Part shown: positions 25,601 through 35,525 of the stretch, in pieces | Layout of the letters: the number at the start of each line of letters is the position of its first letter | Numbering within the stretch: position 1 is the stretch's first letter | Source of the DNA: Galaxea fascicularis | Lineage: Eukaryota; Cnidaria; Anthozoa; Scleractinia; Euphylliidae | Direction of reading: 5' to 3' | DNA length: 64,000 nucleotides | Assembly: GCA_948470475.1 (NCBI GenBank) | Contig: OX419343.1 | Location: forward strand, 5,719,633 to 5,783,632 | The notes under the pieces: generated by a model | What the model saw: only the letters and a program-made list of their open reading frames with translations | The model's database searches: none | Told to the model about the DNA's origin: nothing | Translations under genes and position numbers: made by a program

Positions 25601-26009
25601 ATTAAAGGTAATCTAGCCACTTATCATGATATGGGTCTCCATGGAATGCTATCTTTTTCAACTTAGATTGGACGTTTTAAAGACTGAAACGCATACAGTC
25701 TCATCATTATGTAACATTAAAAATGTTAGTGACGAAGATTGAGGAAAATGTTACTTTTCTGAGAAAAAAATGACTGGACTTCACCAGCGAATGATTCGAT
25801 ATTGATTCATTCGTTGTATGTTAAAACTGCTCAGTCCAATTGGAATGTCCTCCCGAATTTTCAACTTTCGTTCTTTAAAACATTGCATGCTGATAAAAGA
25901 ATATGGTTGACTTACCTTTAAATTCTTTATCTTTAGACACCACGTCTTGTGTTTTCACAGTCAAGAAGAGCATGGCAAAAATCGCCGAAAGTCCATAAAA
26001 AAACGTCAT
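10058..26009 (-). CDS. Gene B: secreted VWA-TSP1(x12)-VWA(x5) adhesion/matrix protein, coadhesin-like
   Basis: Nineteen exons are supported: signal peptide (25916-26009), VWA (22242-22838), twelve TSP1 exons (21688 down to 15534) and five VWA exons (14569 down to 10058). Every junction up to the last exon is phase 1, and every internal exon length is a multiple of three. This is strong internal proof that the model is right and functional. The product is about 1,700 residues. VWA domains bind ligands through a MIDAS metal ion (DxSxS, T, D), and all six keep the DxSxS. TSP1 repeats carry WxxWxxW, which can be C-mannosylated, and CSxTCG, which can be O-fucosylated. In corals, VWA/TSP1 proteins such as coadhesin occur in skeletal matrix. 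A similar role here is inferred from architecture, not shown. A hemicentin-like or mucus adhesion protein is the alternative. Confidence 0.85.
11045..11635 (-). CDS. Gene B exon 18: VWA domain B5
   Basis: This 591-bp exon has its acceptor at tctccaag|AT and its donor at TTAT|GTAAGT. MIDAS reads DMSSS, T is in GRTRID and D in LTDGRQ, so the metal site is complete. Methionine in the second position is unusual among its neighbours. Confidence 0.9.
12178..12768 (-). CDS. Gene B exon 17: VWA domain B4
   Basis: This 591-bp exon has acceptor gttttttag|TT and donor CAAG|GTAGAT. MIDAS is DTSGS, T is in GRTRLD and D in LTDGLQ. It starts with [10 protein letters not shown], the usual Cys-led entry. Confidence 0.9.
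13070..13663 (-). CDS. Gene B exon 16: VWA domain B3
   Basis: This 594-bp exon has acceptor tttttcag|AA and donor CCAG|GTAAAC. MIDAS is DASES, T is in SGTRFD and D in LTDGRQ. It is closely similar to B2, with DASESMT and GTRFD in both, which suggests the pair arose by duplication of one exon. Confidence 0.9.
13988..14569 (-). CDS. Gene B exon 15: VWA domain B2
   Basis: This 582-bp exon has acceptor ttcaaccag|AT and donor CCAG|GTAAGA. MIDAS is DASES, T is in GGTRFD and D in LTDGKQ. It follows the TSP1 block and starts the C-terminal VWA block. Confidence 0.9.
14636..14672. repeat. Poly(A) tract
   Basis: A near-continuous A run in the intron before VWA B2. No retroposed body was recognised in front of it. 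Confidence 0.8.
15010..15262. repeat. Region with paired GGTCCGTA hairpins, possible decayed MITE
   Basis: GGTCCGTA...TACGG occurs near 15031 and again near 15232 (GGTCCGTA...GTACGGACC), with related AT-rich text between. I could not define ends or target duplications. Confidence 0.35.
15534..15704 (-). CDS. Gene B exon 14: TSP1 repeat 12
   Basis: This 171-bp exon has donor GCAG|GTATGT. Its tryptophan ladder is [15 protein letters not shown]. It contains two overlapping NWT N-glycosylation sequons inside the ladder, not seen in the other repeats. It ends ...QSCAG and not ...PCPG. Confidence 0.9.
16295..16465 (-). CDS. Gene B exon 13: TSP1 repeat 11
   Basis: This 171-bp exon has donor CCAG|GTACCG. 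The ladder is [17 protein letters not shown], so the first motif has Ala in place of Ser. Six cysteines are present. Confidence 0.9.
16912..17082 (-). CDS. Gene B exon 12: TSP1 repeat 10
   Basis: This 171-bp exon has donor CCGG|GTAATT. The ladder is [17 protein letters not shown]. It is clearly more divergent than repeats 6-9 just upstream in the transcript. Confidence 0.9.
17193..17363 (-). CDS. Gene B exon 11: TSP1 repeat 9
   Basis: This 171-bp exon has donor CCAG|GTGAAG. It has [17 protein letters not shown] and the [12 protein letters not shown] block shared with repeats 6-8. Asn replaces Ser in the first WxxW. Confidence 0.9.
17532..17702 (-). CDS. Gene B exon 10: TSP1 repeat 8
   Basis: This 171-bp exon has donor CCAG|GTAAAT. 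It has [34 protein letters not shown] and the QGIPCPG end. It belongs to the homogenised group 6-9. Confidence 0.9.
18086..18256 (-). CDS. Gene B exon 9: TSP1 repeat 7
   Basis: This 171-bp exon has donor CCAG|GTATCC. It has [17 protein letters not shown] and [16 protein letters not shown], and ends QGIPCPG like repeat 8. Confidence 0.9.
18538..18708 (-). CDS. Gene B exon 8: TSP1 repeat 6
   Basis: This 171-bp exon has donor CCAG|GTGGGA, a weak +3. It has [17 protein letters not shown], followed by the [12 protein letters not shown] block. Confidence 0.9.
18939..19109 (-). CDS. Gene B exon 7: TSP1 repeat 5
   Basis: This 171-bp exon has donor ACAG|GTGAGT. The ladder is [17 protein letters not shown]. 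It ends SSRICTG in place of the usual PCPG. Confidence 0.9.
19660..19824 (-). CDS. Gene B exon 6: TSP1 repeat 4 (short form)
   Basis: This exon is 165 bp, two codons shorter than all its neighbours. The loss is in the [10 protein letters not shown] loop, where others have TNPRPANGG or similar. The ladder is [17 protein letters not shown]. The donor CCAG|GTGCGC is unusual at +3 to +6. Confidence 0.9.
20538..20708 (-). CDS. Gene B exon 5: TSP1 repeat 3
   Basis: This 171-bp exon has acceptor cgtacag|TT and donor CCAG|GTAAGG. The ladder is [17 protein letters not shown]. It ends NTNGCPG. Confidence 0.9.
20955..21172. mobile_element. 218-bp TIR element with TA target duplication beside a splice donor
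   Basis: The ends are GGCCATTTTACAGTTGT and the reverse complement of ACAACTGTAAAATGGTC, one mismatch in 17. TA flanks both sides (20953-20954, 21173-21174). A second inverted block (CCTGGCCTATGAATGG) lies inside. The element stops only about 5 bases from the donor hexamer of TSP1 repeat 2. Confidence 0.7.
21186..21356 (-). CDS. Gene B exon 4: TSP1 repeat 2
   Basis: This 171-bp exon has acceptor catcacag|TC and donor CCAG|GTAAAA. The ladder is [17 protein letters not shown], the canonical CSVTCG form. It ends NTNPCPG. Confidence 0.9.
21518..21688 (-). CDS. Gene B exon 3: TSP1 repeat 1
   Basis: This 171-bp exon has acceptor tcatttcag|TT and donor CCAG|GTAAGT. The ladder is [17 protein letters not shown]. 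It ends SLGGCPG and follows VWA B1 directly. Confidence 0.9.
22242..22838 (-). CDS. Gene B exon 2: VWA domain B1
   Basis: This 597-bp exon has acceptor gtcttttcag|GT and donor ACAG|GTGAGA. MIDAS is DSSGS, T is in QRTRID and D in LTDGKQ, so the metal site is complete. It joins the signal exon as ...[17 protein letters not shown]. The hydrophobic string encoded just upstream (from 22887) is the intron's pyrimidine tract and not a signal peptide. Confidence 0.9.
22839..25915 (-). other. Gene B intron 1
   Basis: This 3.1-kb intron holds one CGTTCTCG-type inverted-repeat element (about 24071-24410). The remainder shows no exon, RNA gene or strong repeat. Confidence 0.7.
24071..24410. mobile_element. 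Inverted-repeat element, second copy at 31250 in opposite orientation
   Basis: One end reads CGTTCTCGTTGCCGTCG with GTTGCTTAAGC. The other is a decayed complement. The interior text near 24095-24165 (CACAAAACAATGGG, CTCTGCACGTGCGTTT) matches the reverse complement of 31500-31590 with scattered differences. It is a non-autonomous element family, type not assigned. Confidence 0.6.
25916..26009 (-). CDS. Gene B exon 1: start codon and signal peptide
   Basis: The ATG at 26009 opens [20 protein letters not shown], a typical short signal peptide, then [11 protein letters not shown]. The exon ends AAAG|GTAAGT in phase 1. The 94-bp coding length and phase fit exon 2. Upstream there is no acceptor, and a TATA-like box lies about 75 bases away, so this is taken as the true first exon. 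Confidence 0.85.
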
Positions 26010-26081
26010 GTCGTTTAATTGGCCGAGACGACTTTCGTTGCTCTACAAAGTTAATCTGCCGAGCTGATCGCCTGTGCCCCA

Positions 26082-26088
26082 ATTTATA
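26082..26088 (-). promoter_or_regulatory. TATA-like box for gene B
   Basis: The minus strand reads TATAAAT about 75 bases before the ATG at 26009, which gives a predicted start site near 26055 and a 5' UTR of roughly 45 bases. It is placed consistently with the gene C promoter. Confidence 0.5.
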
Positions 26089-29000
26089 CAAAATGAACCG
26101 ACCACGATTAAAATACCGTCGGATCTACCCTGAGAAAAGAATGAAGGCTGGAATTGTGGGGCTGTTTACATTCATTGCATAGAGAATATAGGCAGGTCAA
26201 TGATGAAAACAAATGGCTTTCCGCGTGGGGTGCCCGCAAGCTCGAGATTGGTTTCCGGAGCCTACATCACGAACGACTGAATTTTAGGAAGCTCTTTGTT
26301 TGGTTGGCTCGCGTTAAATGCCCGATTACAATGTTACAATTACTGTCTGGTCATGTTAGGAAGTCAAATAACCTGTATTTGAACTCATAGCCATTCAATA
26401 ATAGTCGGTATAAGATTGTTCGATTAGCTTAAAGACATGCGAAACACTGATTGTTTCAGTACACAGGGAGCAGAAAGTTCATAAAAAAAAAAAAAACGTT
26501 TTGGGTTTTTCGATTTCCTTCTGAGCTGCAACACCCAATTTATTTTAATAAAGTAGCTTTGTTTATTGTCTGTTTCGCTGTTTCCGTCTTTGAAATATGT
26601 CATGCCTCCGACTGTGGTTGGATTCAAGTATTTTTCAATTAAATTACCACACCTTTTCTAAGTTCAAGTATGTCTGAACATACCCATAAACCAAAGTGTT
26701 TCTATTTTTCAATCATTCGTGCCTCAAGCCAAGCTGTGCAATTTCAAACCTAACATAATAAAATATATACGCTGTAATGTGCAAATACAGATTTTCAATT
26801 TTTGGCAATTGCTACGCACCTTTAATGTTTTTGTTTTGTTAGCGGTTTGCACAAGGCATAACTAAATAAGGTTTATCTCCAGCTATGAAAAAAGCTTTTC
26901 AACTATGCCGGCAAACATCGAAGTTAGCACGATTCCGATAAATTCCGAAAGTAACGCTTTCCGGAATTAGCAGCGTTCGGAGGTTTTTCGGAATGAGTCG
27001 GAATAAGGAATAACAGTGTGGAATTTCATTTATAAGATTATTACTATTCTAGAAAATTCCACTTCAAGAACTGACGCTGGAAAGATATATTTTAGAGAGA
27101 TTTTATAGGAATTAAAGTTGTTTAAAAACTTAAAGAATGTTTGGCAAAGCGAAAGAGTAGTTTGTTATCCACACTAGCGCAAATTCCCGTCTTCCGGATG
27201 TTGGGCGTGTTTGCCTCCGCTCCGGCAGCAGCTACTCAACTTGAAAACCCCTCTTGCCATTCTTCCTTGTATCGACCGACTTATCAGTAGAACAACTGAA
27301 TAAACAACTGTTTTCGATTATTTGTCTTATAGGCATAATCGTAACAAGTGCGAAAAACAGATCAGTTAGAAATAACATATGCCAAGCAAAGTGTTCTGAT
27401 TTCATTCGACAGCCTAAAGGGTGCTAGCATGTTGACTTGCTTAGATACCTTTTGTTATCTTTGAAAAACACCGATGGAAGCTTACAAAATGCTTGTAATC
27501 CTCAAGAAAAACACAGTTAAAAAAAACAGGAAATTGGGTCAATTTTTAAGTCAATTCGGAGAGCCTGAGGGTGATGATTATGAAATTGCACCAGGGAAAC
27601 CGCAAAAAAGAAGTTTCGTTTGTTTTTTATGCCTTTTAAAGATTCGAGAAATTAAATTTATTTCGTTGCTTATTTAGGAGCCTTCGATCACATTTCGATA
27701 CAAAAGCCTGAATCACTTTTTTGTTTCGTCTCCTTTTGTCACGATCAAGCATTCCTAGGAGTTATCAGTGTAAACCCTCATAGATACGCATCTTAAATGC
27801 CATAAGTTAGCATGATTCGCATTAAGATAAGCGAGGATTTCCACGTATACAATCGAAACAGTTAGGTTATAAACCGCAGCGTGGTTGTTTCCAAACTACG
27901 GTGTTATTTTGGGCCTTGCAGTGTAGCGTTGAATTTTAGATGTGCCCTCTCGACGTTGGGAAATTAATTTAACAGCTTTATCCTTCCCTCTACGGACCTG
28001 TCGCGATTCGAAGTGACATCTGAGCTCAAATATTCGGAGCGTGCTTTTTGGAAGTATAAAATGCCTTAAGAAACAATAATGTTATTCCACCGCTATTGTT
28101 GATAACCACTTCCACGAGCTTTCTCGATCCAGATTACCTGGTTTCTCAATGTCCGGTGTTGGAGAAAAATTTTACCTTCACCGTTCTCTTGCCATTAATA
28201 GTTTTAGTTGAATCGGACGTTTCCGTTTGTTCAAAGAATAATTCAATTATTTGTGAGGGTTTCTTACGTTTGCAGACGTCTTAAATTGCGCCCAAATGAA
28301 ATTATTGTTTTTTCATTTGTCGTGTAGCGAGTCGCGTTTCGAAAAATTTTTATAATTTCCAGTTTAATGTCTTGAATAAATCAGTTTGAAAAGTAAACAG
28401 ACAATAGGAAGTTGTAAACTAGTTTTCAAGCATGTAAAATGCTTTTAATTTTGAGGCTCATAAGGCATTCAACACCTCATAACCTCTTGAAATTTTCCCC
28501 GGGATTGTCATTTGATGCCTTCCAAGAATCCCGAGAGAAACGATCACCGGAGGTCGGCAGTGTTCGGATTATCCTCGGAATAAGTCGCTGTAAGGGTTAG
28601 CGACAGCCTAGAGTTATTCAGATCTAGAAAATTCGTGCTCGAGAAATGGCCTTGGGAAACCGTGTTTAAAAAAATTGGAGATAGTCTAAAATCATTTAAA
28701 AATTAGCGATGTATCTCAGTGCCACAACAGGAAAGGGAATATTTGCCAACATTGGTAAAAACCCACTCTTTTCGAAGGTGGTGGAATTTGAGAAATTTGG
28801 TTCGGCGCATACTTGATCCTTTTGAATAGCCACAGATCCTATCATCGATAGAGTCCTTTCATGTTTGAATTTGCGGACGAGATCATTTAAGAGAGTGGCC
28901 AATCAAACGTAGGCTACGCTCAGTGTAGTGCTGTACAATGTGACCTCGCGACAGAAGATTGATCACAACTCTGCTCAAGAAGCTTACTGCTTTAACTTGT

Positions 29001-30916
29001 GTCAGCAATAATATCAGTGTAACATGTAGTGCTTTCGCAACTGATTGACGGCTCCAGATAAAGTAATACACAGTCGAATAAAGGCAAATATTGAAGGAAA
29101 GTTTCGATTAATTAAGCGGTTTACAGTCAAGAGCGTTAAATGAAATTTGAAGGTTGCATCGGATTTGCTAGTTGCACTTAGAGATTTTTAGTTAACTGAC
29201 TCTTACGATGTTAGTTTCAACTGATGAGAGGCAAAACAAAACGAGCATTTTGCCGTCCTTAGCGTCGATTAGGTGTATTTGCCCTGAAGTTTAATTGATT
29301 ATTTTGCCCGTTTTTAGTTAGGCATGCTTTGATTGGCCAGGATAATTACTTTAGGGGATGGAGAGTATTTTTCGCATCGCGAACGCTTAGCTTGGCCTAC
29401 GGTAAGTTCAAATCACAGGTAAACTCAGAAAACAGTTACACTTCAGTTTCCAAACTATTTTCGTGACAAATTTCCTCATTTTTATGCTGAACATGCATTC
29501 TCAGCTATCAAGGCTAAAATCAGGGGCATCCAACGACAAGTTTCGGTAGATATCTGTTCGATGGAGGGTAACCTTACATTTTCGGCGTCGATCAAAGAGT
29601 GCACTCGGATTTTCGTAACTGAAACGTGGCCTAAAAGATTCACACTGGGAAAATAACCCCTGACGTTTTCGGAAGGGTCACATTTGTTGTTTTTGGCACT
29701 TAAAAACGTCAGCTAGCATTTTCGGAAAGCAAATAGTTCCCTAGAAAGTTCGTGGAAAGGGAGTTCACTTTAGCTGGCAGTTTCTCAAAGGATCGAAGAT
29801 TTTGCTCCCTAAAATTTTCGGGCAATTAAAATTTCAGCTAAGGAATCCGACACTGAGATCAAAATCGTCTAGCTGGTGAGAAAATCACTTTCAACAGGCT
29901 TCAAACATCATAAGTTTAAAGCTTTTGGTTAATTTGGCTCGTTGGGTGCTCTGTAAACTGTCTTGAACACATCTGACTCAGACGTAGGAGGAATGCATCA
30001 TTAATTATAATTACAAGACCATTGTACTCCCACTCTCACCGTAATGGCACTGAAACTCAATTTTATTTTACTTCTGAACTGATCAGTTAATTGTGCGGAT
30101 CACGTCTGAGTTACAACCCACAAATTTATCAATATGTACGGCAAAATATAATTTATTTCTTGATATTTTCACTTTTAATGTTCGTTGCGATAAAATGTAA
30201 ACCATGCACAACTAAAAATCTGCTTTACTACTTGCTGTGTTGGTTCCAGTTGGGAGCTGAGTCGCTCCGCCCGGGCAACTGTCCCACGCGCCAACCACAA
30301 CTGACACTGAATTCTCGCTTGACTGCTGGTAAGTGAGGGCGTGAAGTAATCTTTGTCTTGAAGTACTCGTCATATTTCTTCATGTTGAGAGTGTGGGTTT
30401 AGAAATCTGGACTCCTGCACACCCTCCTCCAGTAGTGTTCTTGAGGGGAACACCACGCTTTACTGGCGTTCAGTGAATTCGTGAAGTAACCTTTGGCTGT
30501 TTTTTATGTCTAGTTTATAAATTTCTTATCAGACCGACACAAGTTCTCATCAGTGTTTGTTGGGGTTACGAAGAGTGCTATCATTTTTGATTGAAGTGAA
30601 AGGGCAGGGACTGCGAAGGCGGAGGGGCCGGGGGCACTTTTTGTTGAAAAGATAACAAATTTAGTAAAATACATTTCCAAAAACGACAAGGAATTACACG
30701 GGATAATAATGGTCGGCTAAAGTTGGTGGGCCTAACTGGAAAACATCTAAGCCTGACGGAATAAGTCTTATGCATTAATCTGAGTTAGCAGCATTTTAAC
30801 CATTTTTAGAGTCAGCCTCCTCGAAAACGGCCCCCGCACTTTAAATATTGCCCCGCGGGCCCTGATGAAGGGAAAAACATAAGGTATGGTTGTAAACTAA
30901 AACGTGTGTGGCAACT

Positions 30917-31205
30917 CAGGCGCGGATCTAGGAAAAATGATGACCGATTTACGGCAAAACAAGCGCCGAAGGCCCAAGCTCCTAGAGAGGTTCGGGGACA
31001 GGTTCCCACTTTCCTCGCTTTTGACTCAGTCAGACAATATATTTGCCAGTTCCATTCACCTTGGATGAAGCCTTGCAAATCTGCGAATTATTTCGAGATT
31101 CAACTTGCAGTTTATTTTTATTAAAAATACATACATATTAATTTTTTTTATGAAAATTCTGACCGATTTCCGTAAAACGGTGGAAACCGGTATAGATCCG
31201 CGCCT
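30917..31205. mobile_element. 289-bp TIR element, CAGGCGCGGATCTA ends
   Basis: The left end CAGGCGCGGATCTAGG and right end TATAGATCCGCGCCT are inverted. GACCGATTT...AAAAC occurs near both ends. The flanks share GCAACT (30911-30916 and 31206-31211). It is hAT-like by its CAGG(C/G) start, an inference from ends only. Confidence 0.65.
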
Positions 31206-31249
31206 GCAACTTGCCCCAAATATAATGTAATTGGGAGCTTGATAATGGG

Positions 31250-31614
31250 GAGCTTAAGCGACGACAATGTCGACGTTAACGAGAACGTCATTCAAAAAGA
31301 AAGATAAATTTCTTAGTTGTTTTTGTAACTCTTTCGTAATTTTTCCAAGTTGTTTGACTTGGAAAATGCTGGCGAACTCCCCAGAAATAAGATTACTCTG
31401 AACGGTGTCAAAGTAAAAAAAGGAGAGAGGTTTTTTTCCTCATGCACTCACGTTCTCGAGAAAACCTAAACTTTGGTCATTTTTTACGTTGTTGTTTTGC
31501 AAAGGACGGCATGTAAATGAACCAAAATGTAAAACGCACGTGCAGAGTATTGTTTTAGCTCATTAATCCCATTGTTTTGTGGCGTTCTCGTTGTCGTCGT
31601 CGTCGTCTTTGCTT
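31250..31614. mobile_element. Inverted-repeat element with AACGAGAACG/CGTTCTCGTT ends
   Basis: The left end GAGCTTAAGCGACGAC...AACGAGAACG and right end CGTTCTCGTTGTCGTCG...TTGCTTGAGC are inverted. It is the same family as 24071-24410. A different element (31622-31961) sits exactly against its right end. Confidence 0.65.
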
Positions 31615-31621
31615 GAGCTAC

Positions 31622-31961
31622 CAGGAGCCCATCACTAGGAGCAGACAACTCCCATACTAAGCACATGTCGCGGCATTTTTACTGAGCGATTTATTTTTGG
31701 ACTATATTTCCCGTGATAAAAAGGCAGTTCCGGTACACGTGATACAGCGTTATCATCACCTTTCTTTTGTTCTAAAGTTTCTTAGCTTCGCAGACAAACT
31801 TTAGGACAAAAGAAAGGTCGAGGAAAAGTTTCGCACGAGAGAATGGGGCTCCTGAGGGAGTGCCATATTTGCGGAAAATGAAATCTAAAAATAAATCGGT
31901 CTGTGAAAACGCCGTGACAGGAATACGAGGGCAGTTGTACGCTCCTAGTGGTGGGCTCCTG
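31622..31961. mobile_element. CAGGAGCCCAT MITE, copy 1 (340 bp)
   Basis: The terminal repeats start CAGGAGCCCATCACTAGG and end CCTAGTGGTGGGCTCCTG. The target duplication is GAGCTAC on the left and GAGCTAT on the right (7 bp, one mismatch). The interior matches copy 2 at 39507. It has no coding capacity. Confidence 0.85.
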
Positions 31962-34602
31962 GAGCTATCTAATAGCAGAACTGTACAGACGGTTACTTTT
32001 TGACGTAACGTTTATGGTTTGTGTACCTAACGAGTTCTGGGATATCGAGATTGATTGGTTCTGTGTGAAAATACTGTTGTTATTCAAACATTTCGTAAGA
32101 AGTACATCGGGGCTGTTGCAAGCGTCGACAAACTTTTCACTGATTTCTATGATGCGTGTAAAACTGTTTGAAGCGCCTTCAGTCGAGATCAATTATCTTT
32201 CTGCTGTGGGTGTAGAATCACCATTGACTCTAAACTTTCTTTACATCCGCTGTCCTTCCTACTCCCTCGACACACCCTGTTTCTCGGAAAGTTATTTTTC
32301 AGTGGTTAGGTTATGCGGCTGCGGTTGTCGAAAACTGAGAAACTATCTGTACGTGTGTCTTCAAAATATGGCCGATACTCGTCGACCAACACTCAACCGA
32401 TATCAAGTACGTGCGATATATACTTGCAATATAGTACTTGCGGTATTTATCTATGTTGAAAGTCAGATAAGAAAAGACAATTTCCTGAGTGGAAAGCGAT
32501 TCAGGCAAACGTCCAGCGAAAGCGTGAAGTAATATTTGGCTTAATGGCTTCTTCTGTGCAGATCATATAAATTTGGAATCAGACCAATACTAAAGTAATA
32601 AAAAACGCGCCAAGTAAATTATTGACTTATAGCGCCTAGAGAAGTACGAGCCGCACCTTACGAGTGTTCTTAAAAATTCCCAAGTGCTTATATAACTCAA
32701 GAATGTAGGAGGAACAAGTTTCTTATTTCTGTTTCAAAATGTCTCGGAGATTTAAGCGAACTTTTATACCGGAAGTCTGTTGATGACATTTGCTGAAATT
32801 TTAATCACCAAATTTTCCTTTTATGTCTAAAATACTGTCGAATATGGATTGAAACACATAGTTTTTTATTGTTTTTGCCATCATTTCTCTCAGTAAATGT
32901 CGCAAGATTTGCGCGCGCACTCTCTCGTGATCAGAGGGTCCGTGACGAAGACTGCGTGCATTATAACTCAACAGTGCACGCGCGTGACGTAGGGTGCATC
33001 CTTTCTCGGAGATAAAATAAACTCGATTCCACGAATCATAGCGCGCGCAACTCTTCCAACATTTTATAAAAATCTATATCACACATTAGTGTCTGTTACG
33101 GCGAGCTCTGAACCACCAGTTTGTGATATGCCATCTTGCCCTTATTACGGATGCAACGGCAAAGAGTTGTCAGAAAAAGAAAACGGTTTAATTACAATGA
33201 AGTTTGATTAGGTGATCATCTTGATTGTCAAAGGAAAAAGAGGGTTTCCCAGTGAAACTGAATCTGGTCCCTTGTATCTCGAATTAACAGCTTCGACGGT
33301 TAAATGTCATAGACTCCTTTAAAATGATGGAGCAAATGAAGAGATCCGGGACATCCTATTGCTCACCGAAATCAGTTTCCAAGGATTTGCCGTGGGGAAA
33401 AGCACGACTTACAGGTTTTGTTATTAAAGCCAGGTAGTATTCGAAAAGCAATCAAATTTTTCTGCATCCTTCAGAGCAAAAATCCAAACCGAAAAAAAAA
33501 AACGGTGGGAGAAAAAAAAAGTGCTTTTAGTTTTTTCCTTAAATGTTTTATTTGTGTAGATATTCATGAGTCGTTTCGACTTTTGCAAACAAATCAACTC
33601 GTCTTCAGTGGTTGTCATAAAAGAAACATATTTTGAATCATTTCACGCCTGAAAAAAGAAGCTCTGAACATATATGGATTTAAATTAAACTTTTATTTCA
33701 TACTTTTGTTTTCAATGTCATCTGGCACTTACTGTTGGAAGGAAGCGCTGTGAGCGTTAGAAGACGCAAATCACGGTGTTTCATTCTGAGCTAAAAGTAA
33801 CGTTAGCATTTTGTCTATTTTATCTTTTTTTTTGCTTTTTAGCCTAGCTATTTCCAGCCTGATGTAAAGGAGTTGTTTTTTATCTGTCCAGATACGGGAG
33901 AATGAGTATAATGGCATGGTTCCGCTTTGTTCCTTGCCGGCTTGATGGAGGATTTAGTATCTCACCGTTTTACTTTTCAGTGTTGACGCTATGCATTGTC
34001 GCCGCCTAACATTGGAAAGACAGACCAGAGCGCCTGAGTTGTTTTCATCGTAAAATCTTTGGTTCCGCCTTCTCCCGTTTTTGTGCCTTCTTTGCGATTT
34101 ATTGTATTATAGATATCACATTTCATTACATTATATTACATTACAGATATTTAAGATTATTTATGTGTGACAGCTCTTGTCTTCTTGCAGCTTTATTGAT
34201 ATTTTAGAAATTTCGTAGTTTCGTTTTCTTTTCTGGCGCCACCTTGAAACGCCGCTTCACTTAAATTTTGGCATTCTGTTTTAAATTGCTGTACAATTTG
34301 ATTTCATTCCTTGGTTCGATCTTTGAACGCATTTCTGCCTCTAACCTGAAAGAAAGCAAGAAAAAGGTAAGAAAAGTGACTTTCAGCAAGAGAAAATATG
34401 CTTGGCGACAGCAGGGTGTACTTGTTTTGAGTTGTAAACGGTTCTTTTCGATTCTGTTGTTCCCATTCTAATGACTGGCTACTTTGACCTTGGTCAAGGA
34501 CATTCAATTGAAATCCACGGTGGTGTGAAATAGAGCAGGTGAATCCCAGCCCATCATAGAAAATGATCATTTTAGCCGCACTATCATTCCGCAAGAACAT
34601 AC

Positions 34603-35178
34603 CTCCACACATCTTTTTACTCAACTCCTCTGCTATCCCAGCGAGTCCTTGAAATGACTTTACTAATAACACGTTTTGATCACTGTTGGTGACTGAGCGC
34701 AGTTCATCATATCGTACTTTGCTACCGATACCAACCGCGAACACGTCTACGCGCTTCCTTCTTAGCGGCTCGACGGCGTATTTTAGAGGGATAGAATCAA
34801 ACGTTTTAGTCTGATGTCCTTCGGTTAGTAAGACCGCAACTCTACGCACTCCTGGCCTCATTCCCGCCCTGCTGTTAAACACACCCACAGAAGCAACACG
34901 CAAAGCCTTGTCAATCCGTGTCTTTTTACCCATATACGGAACATCTTGAACCGCTTTGTTGAAGTCCCGGATATCATCGTGATCATCTAGTTTTATCTGG
35001 ACACGCGCGTTGTTGCTAAACACGACGAGACTTGCGTGGCTTTCGTCTGGGGACATCTGCAGTGTTCTGGCAATTTTTCTAACGAATTCCAGGAGTTTTT
35101 GGTAGTTCTGTAAGCCAACACTCTCAGATGAATCCACAATGAAACTTACGTCCATCACACGGTCACATCTAGGCAAAG
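34603..35178 (-). CDS. Gene A VWA14, last exon recognised
   Basis: This 576-bp exon has acceptor ctccaacag|CT and donor GGAG|GTATGT in phase 1. MIDAS is DSSES, T is in KKTRID, and the third site reads LTEGHQ (D to E). If the donor is not used the frame continues about 95 codons to a stop at 34304 with no domain in it, which could be an unspliced terminal form. No downstream partner acceptor was identified. Confidence 0.88.
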
Positions 35179-35349
35179 CTGTTGGAGAATAGAAATTTAA
35201 AATTTTAAATATAAAGTAACGGACGTTCGCGCTTTAGTACTGAAAATCGAAAAACCTAACTGGCCAAATCGTGTTGAAAAATTTGGTATTATCAACAGAG
35301 TTGATAAATGTAAATTGACCATCATACATGGATTCTAAAAGCTGACGTT

Positions 35350-35381
<32 letters not shown>

Positions 35382-35489
35382 TTCACTCTGACGAAGGGCT
35401 AACGCTCGAAACGTCAGCTTTTAGAATCCCTTGACGGTGGTCAATTTACATTTATCAACTCTGTTGATAATACCAAATTTTACTACTTC

Positions 35490-35525
<36 letters not shown>

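Larger units (their letters stand above)
782..26009 (-). other. Two-gene minus-strand block: gene B (26009 to about 10058) and gene C (from 6670 leftwards)
   Basis: This entry records the division. The only splice-compatible signal-peptide exons in this block are at 25916-26009 and 6592-6670. The exons after each join in phase. The stretch 6770-10057 between them has no exon I can recognise. I therefore read two genes and not one. A last small exon of gene B between 10057 and 6770 cannot be excluded. Confidence 0.6.
26089..34602. other. Region between genes A and B, rich in inverted-repeat elements
   Basis: No minus-strand terminal exon for gene A with clear homology was found, nor any convincing plus-strand gene. 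It holds three short inverted-repeat transposons (30917-31205, 31250-31614, 31622-31961). Two diverged copies of a segment containing CGTGAAGTAA...ATCAGACC lie near 30475-30545 and 32520-32590. Confidence 0.5.

Noticed and set aside
31948..32532. 194-codon plus-strand open frame
   Set aside because: It starts inside a MITE end, has no recognised domain and no supporting splice or promoter signal. It is probably a chance frame.
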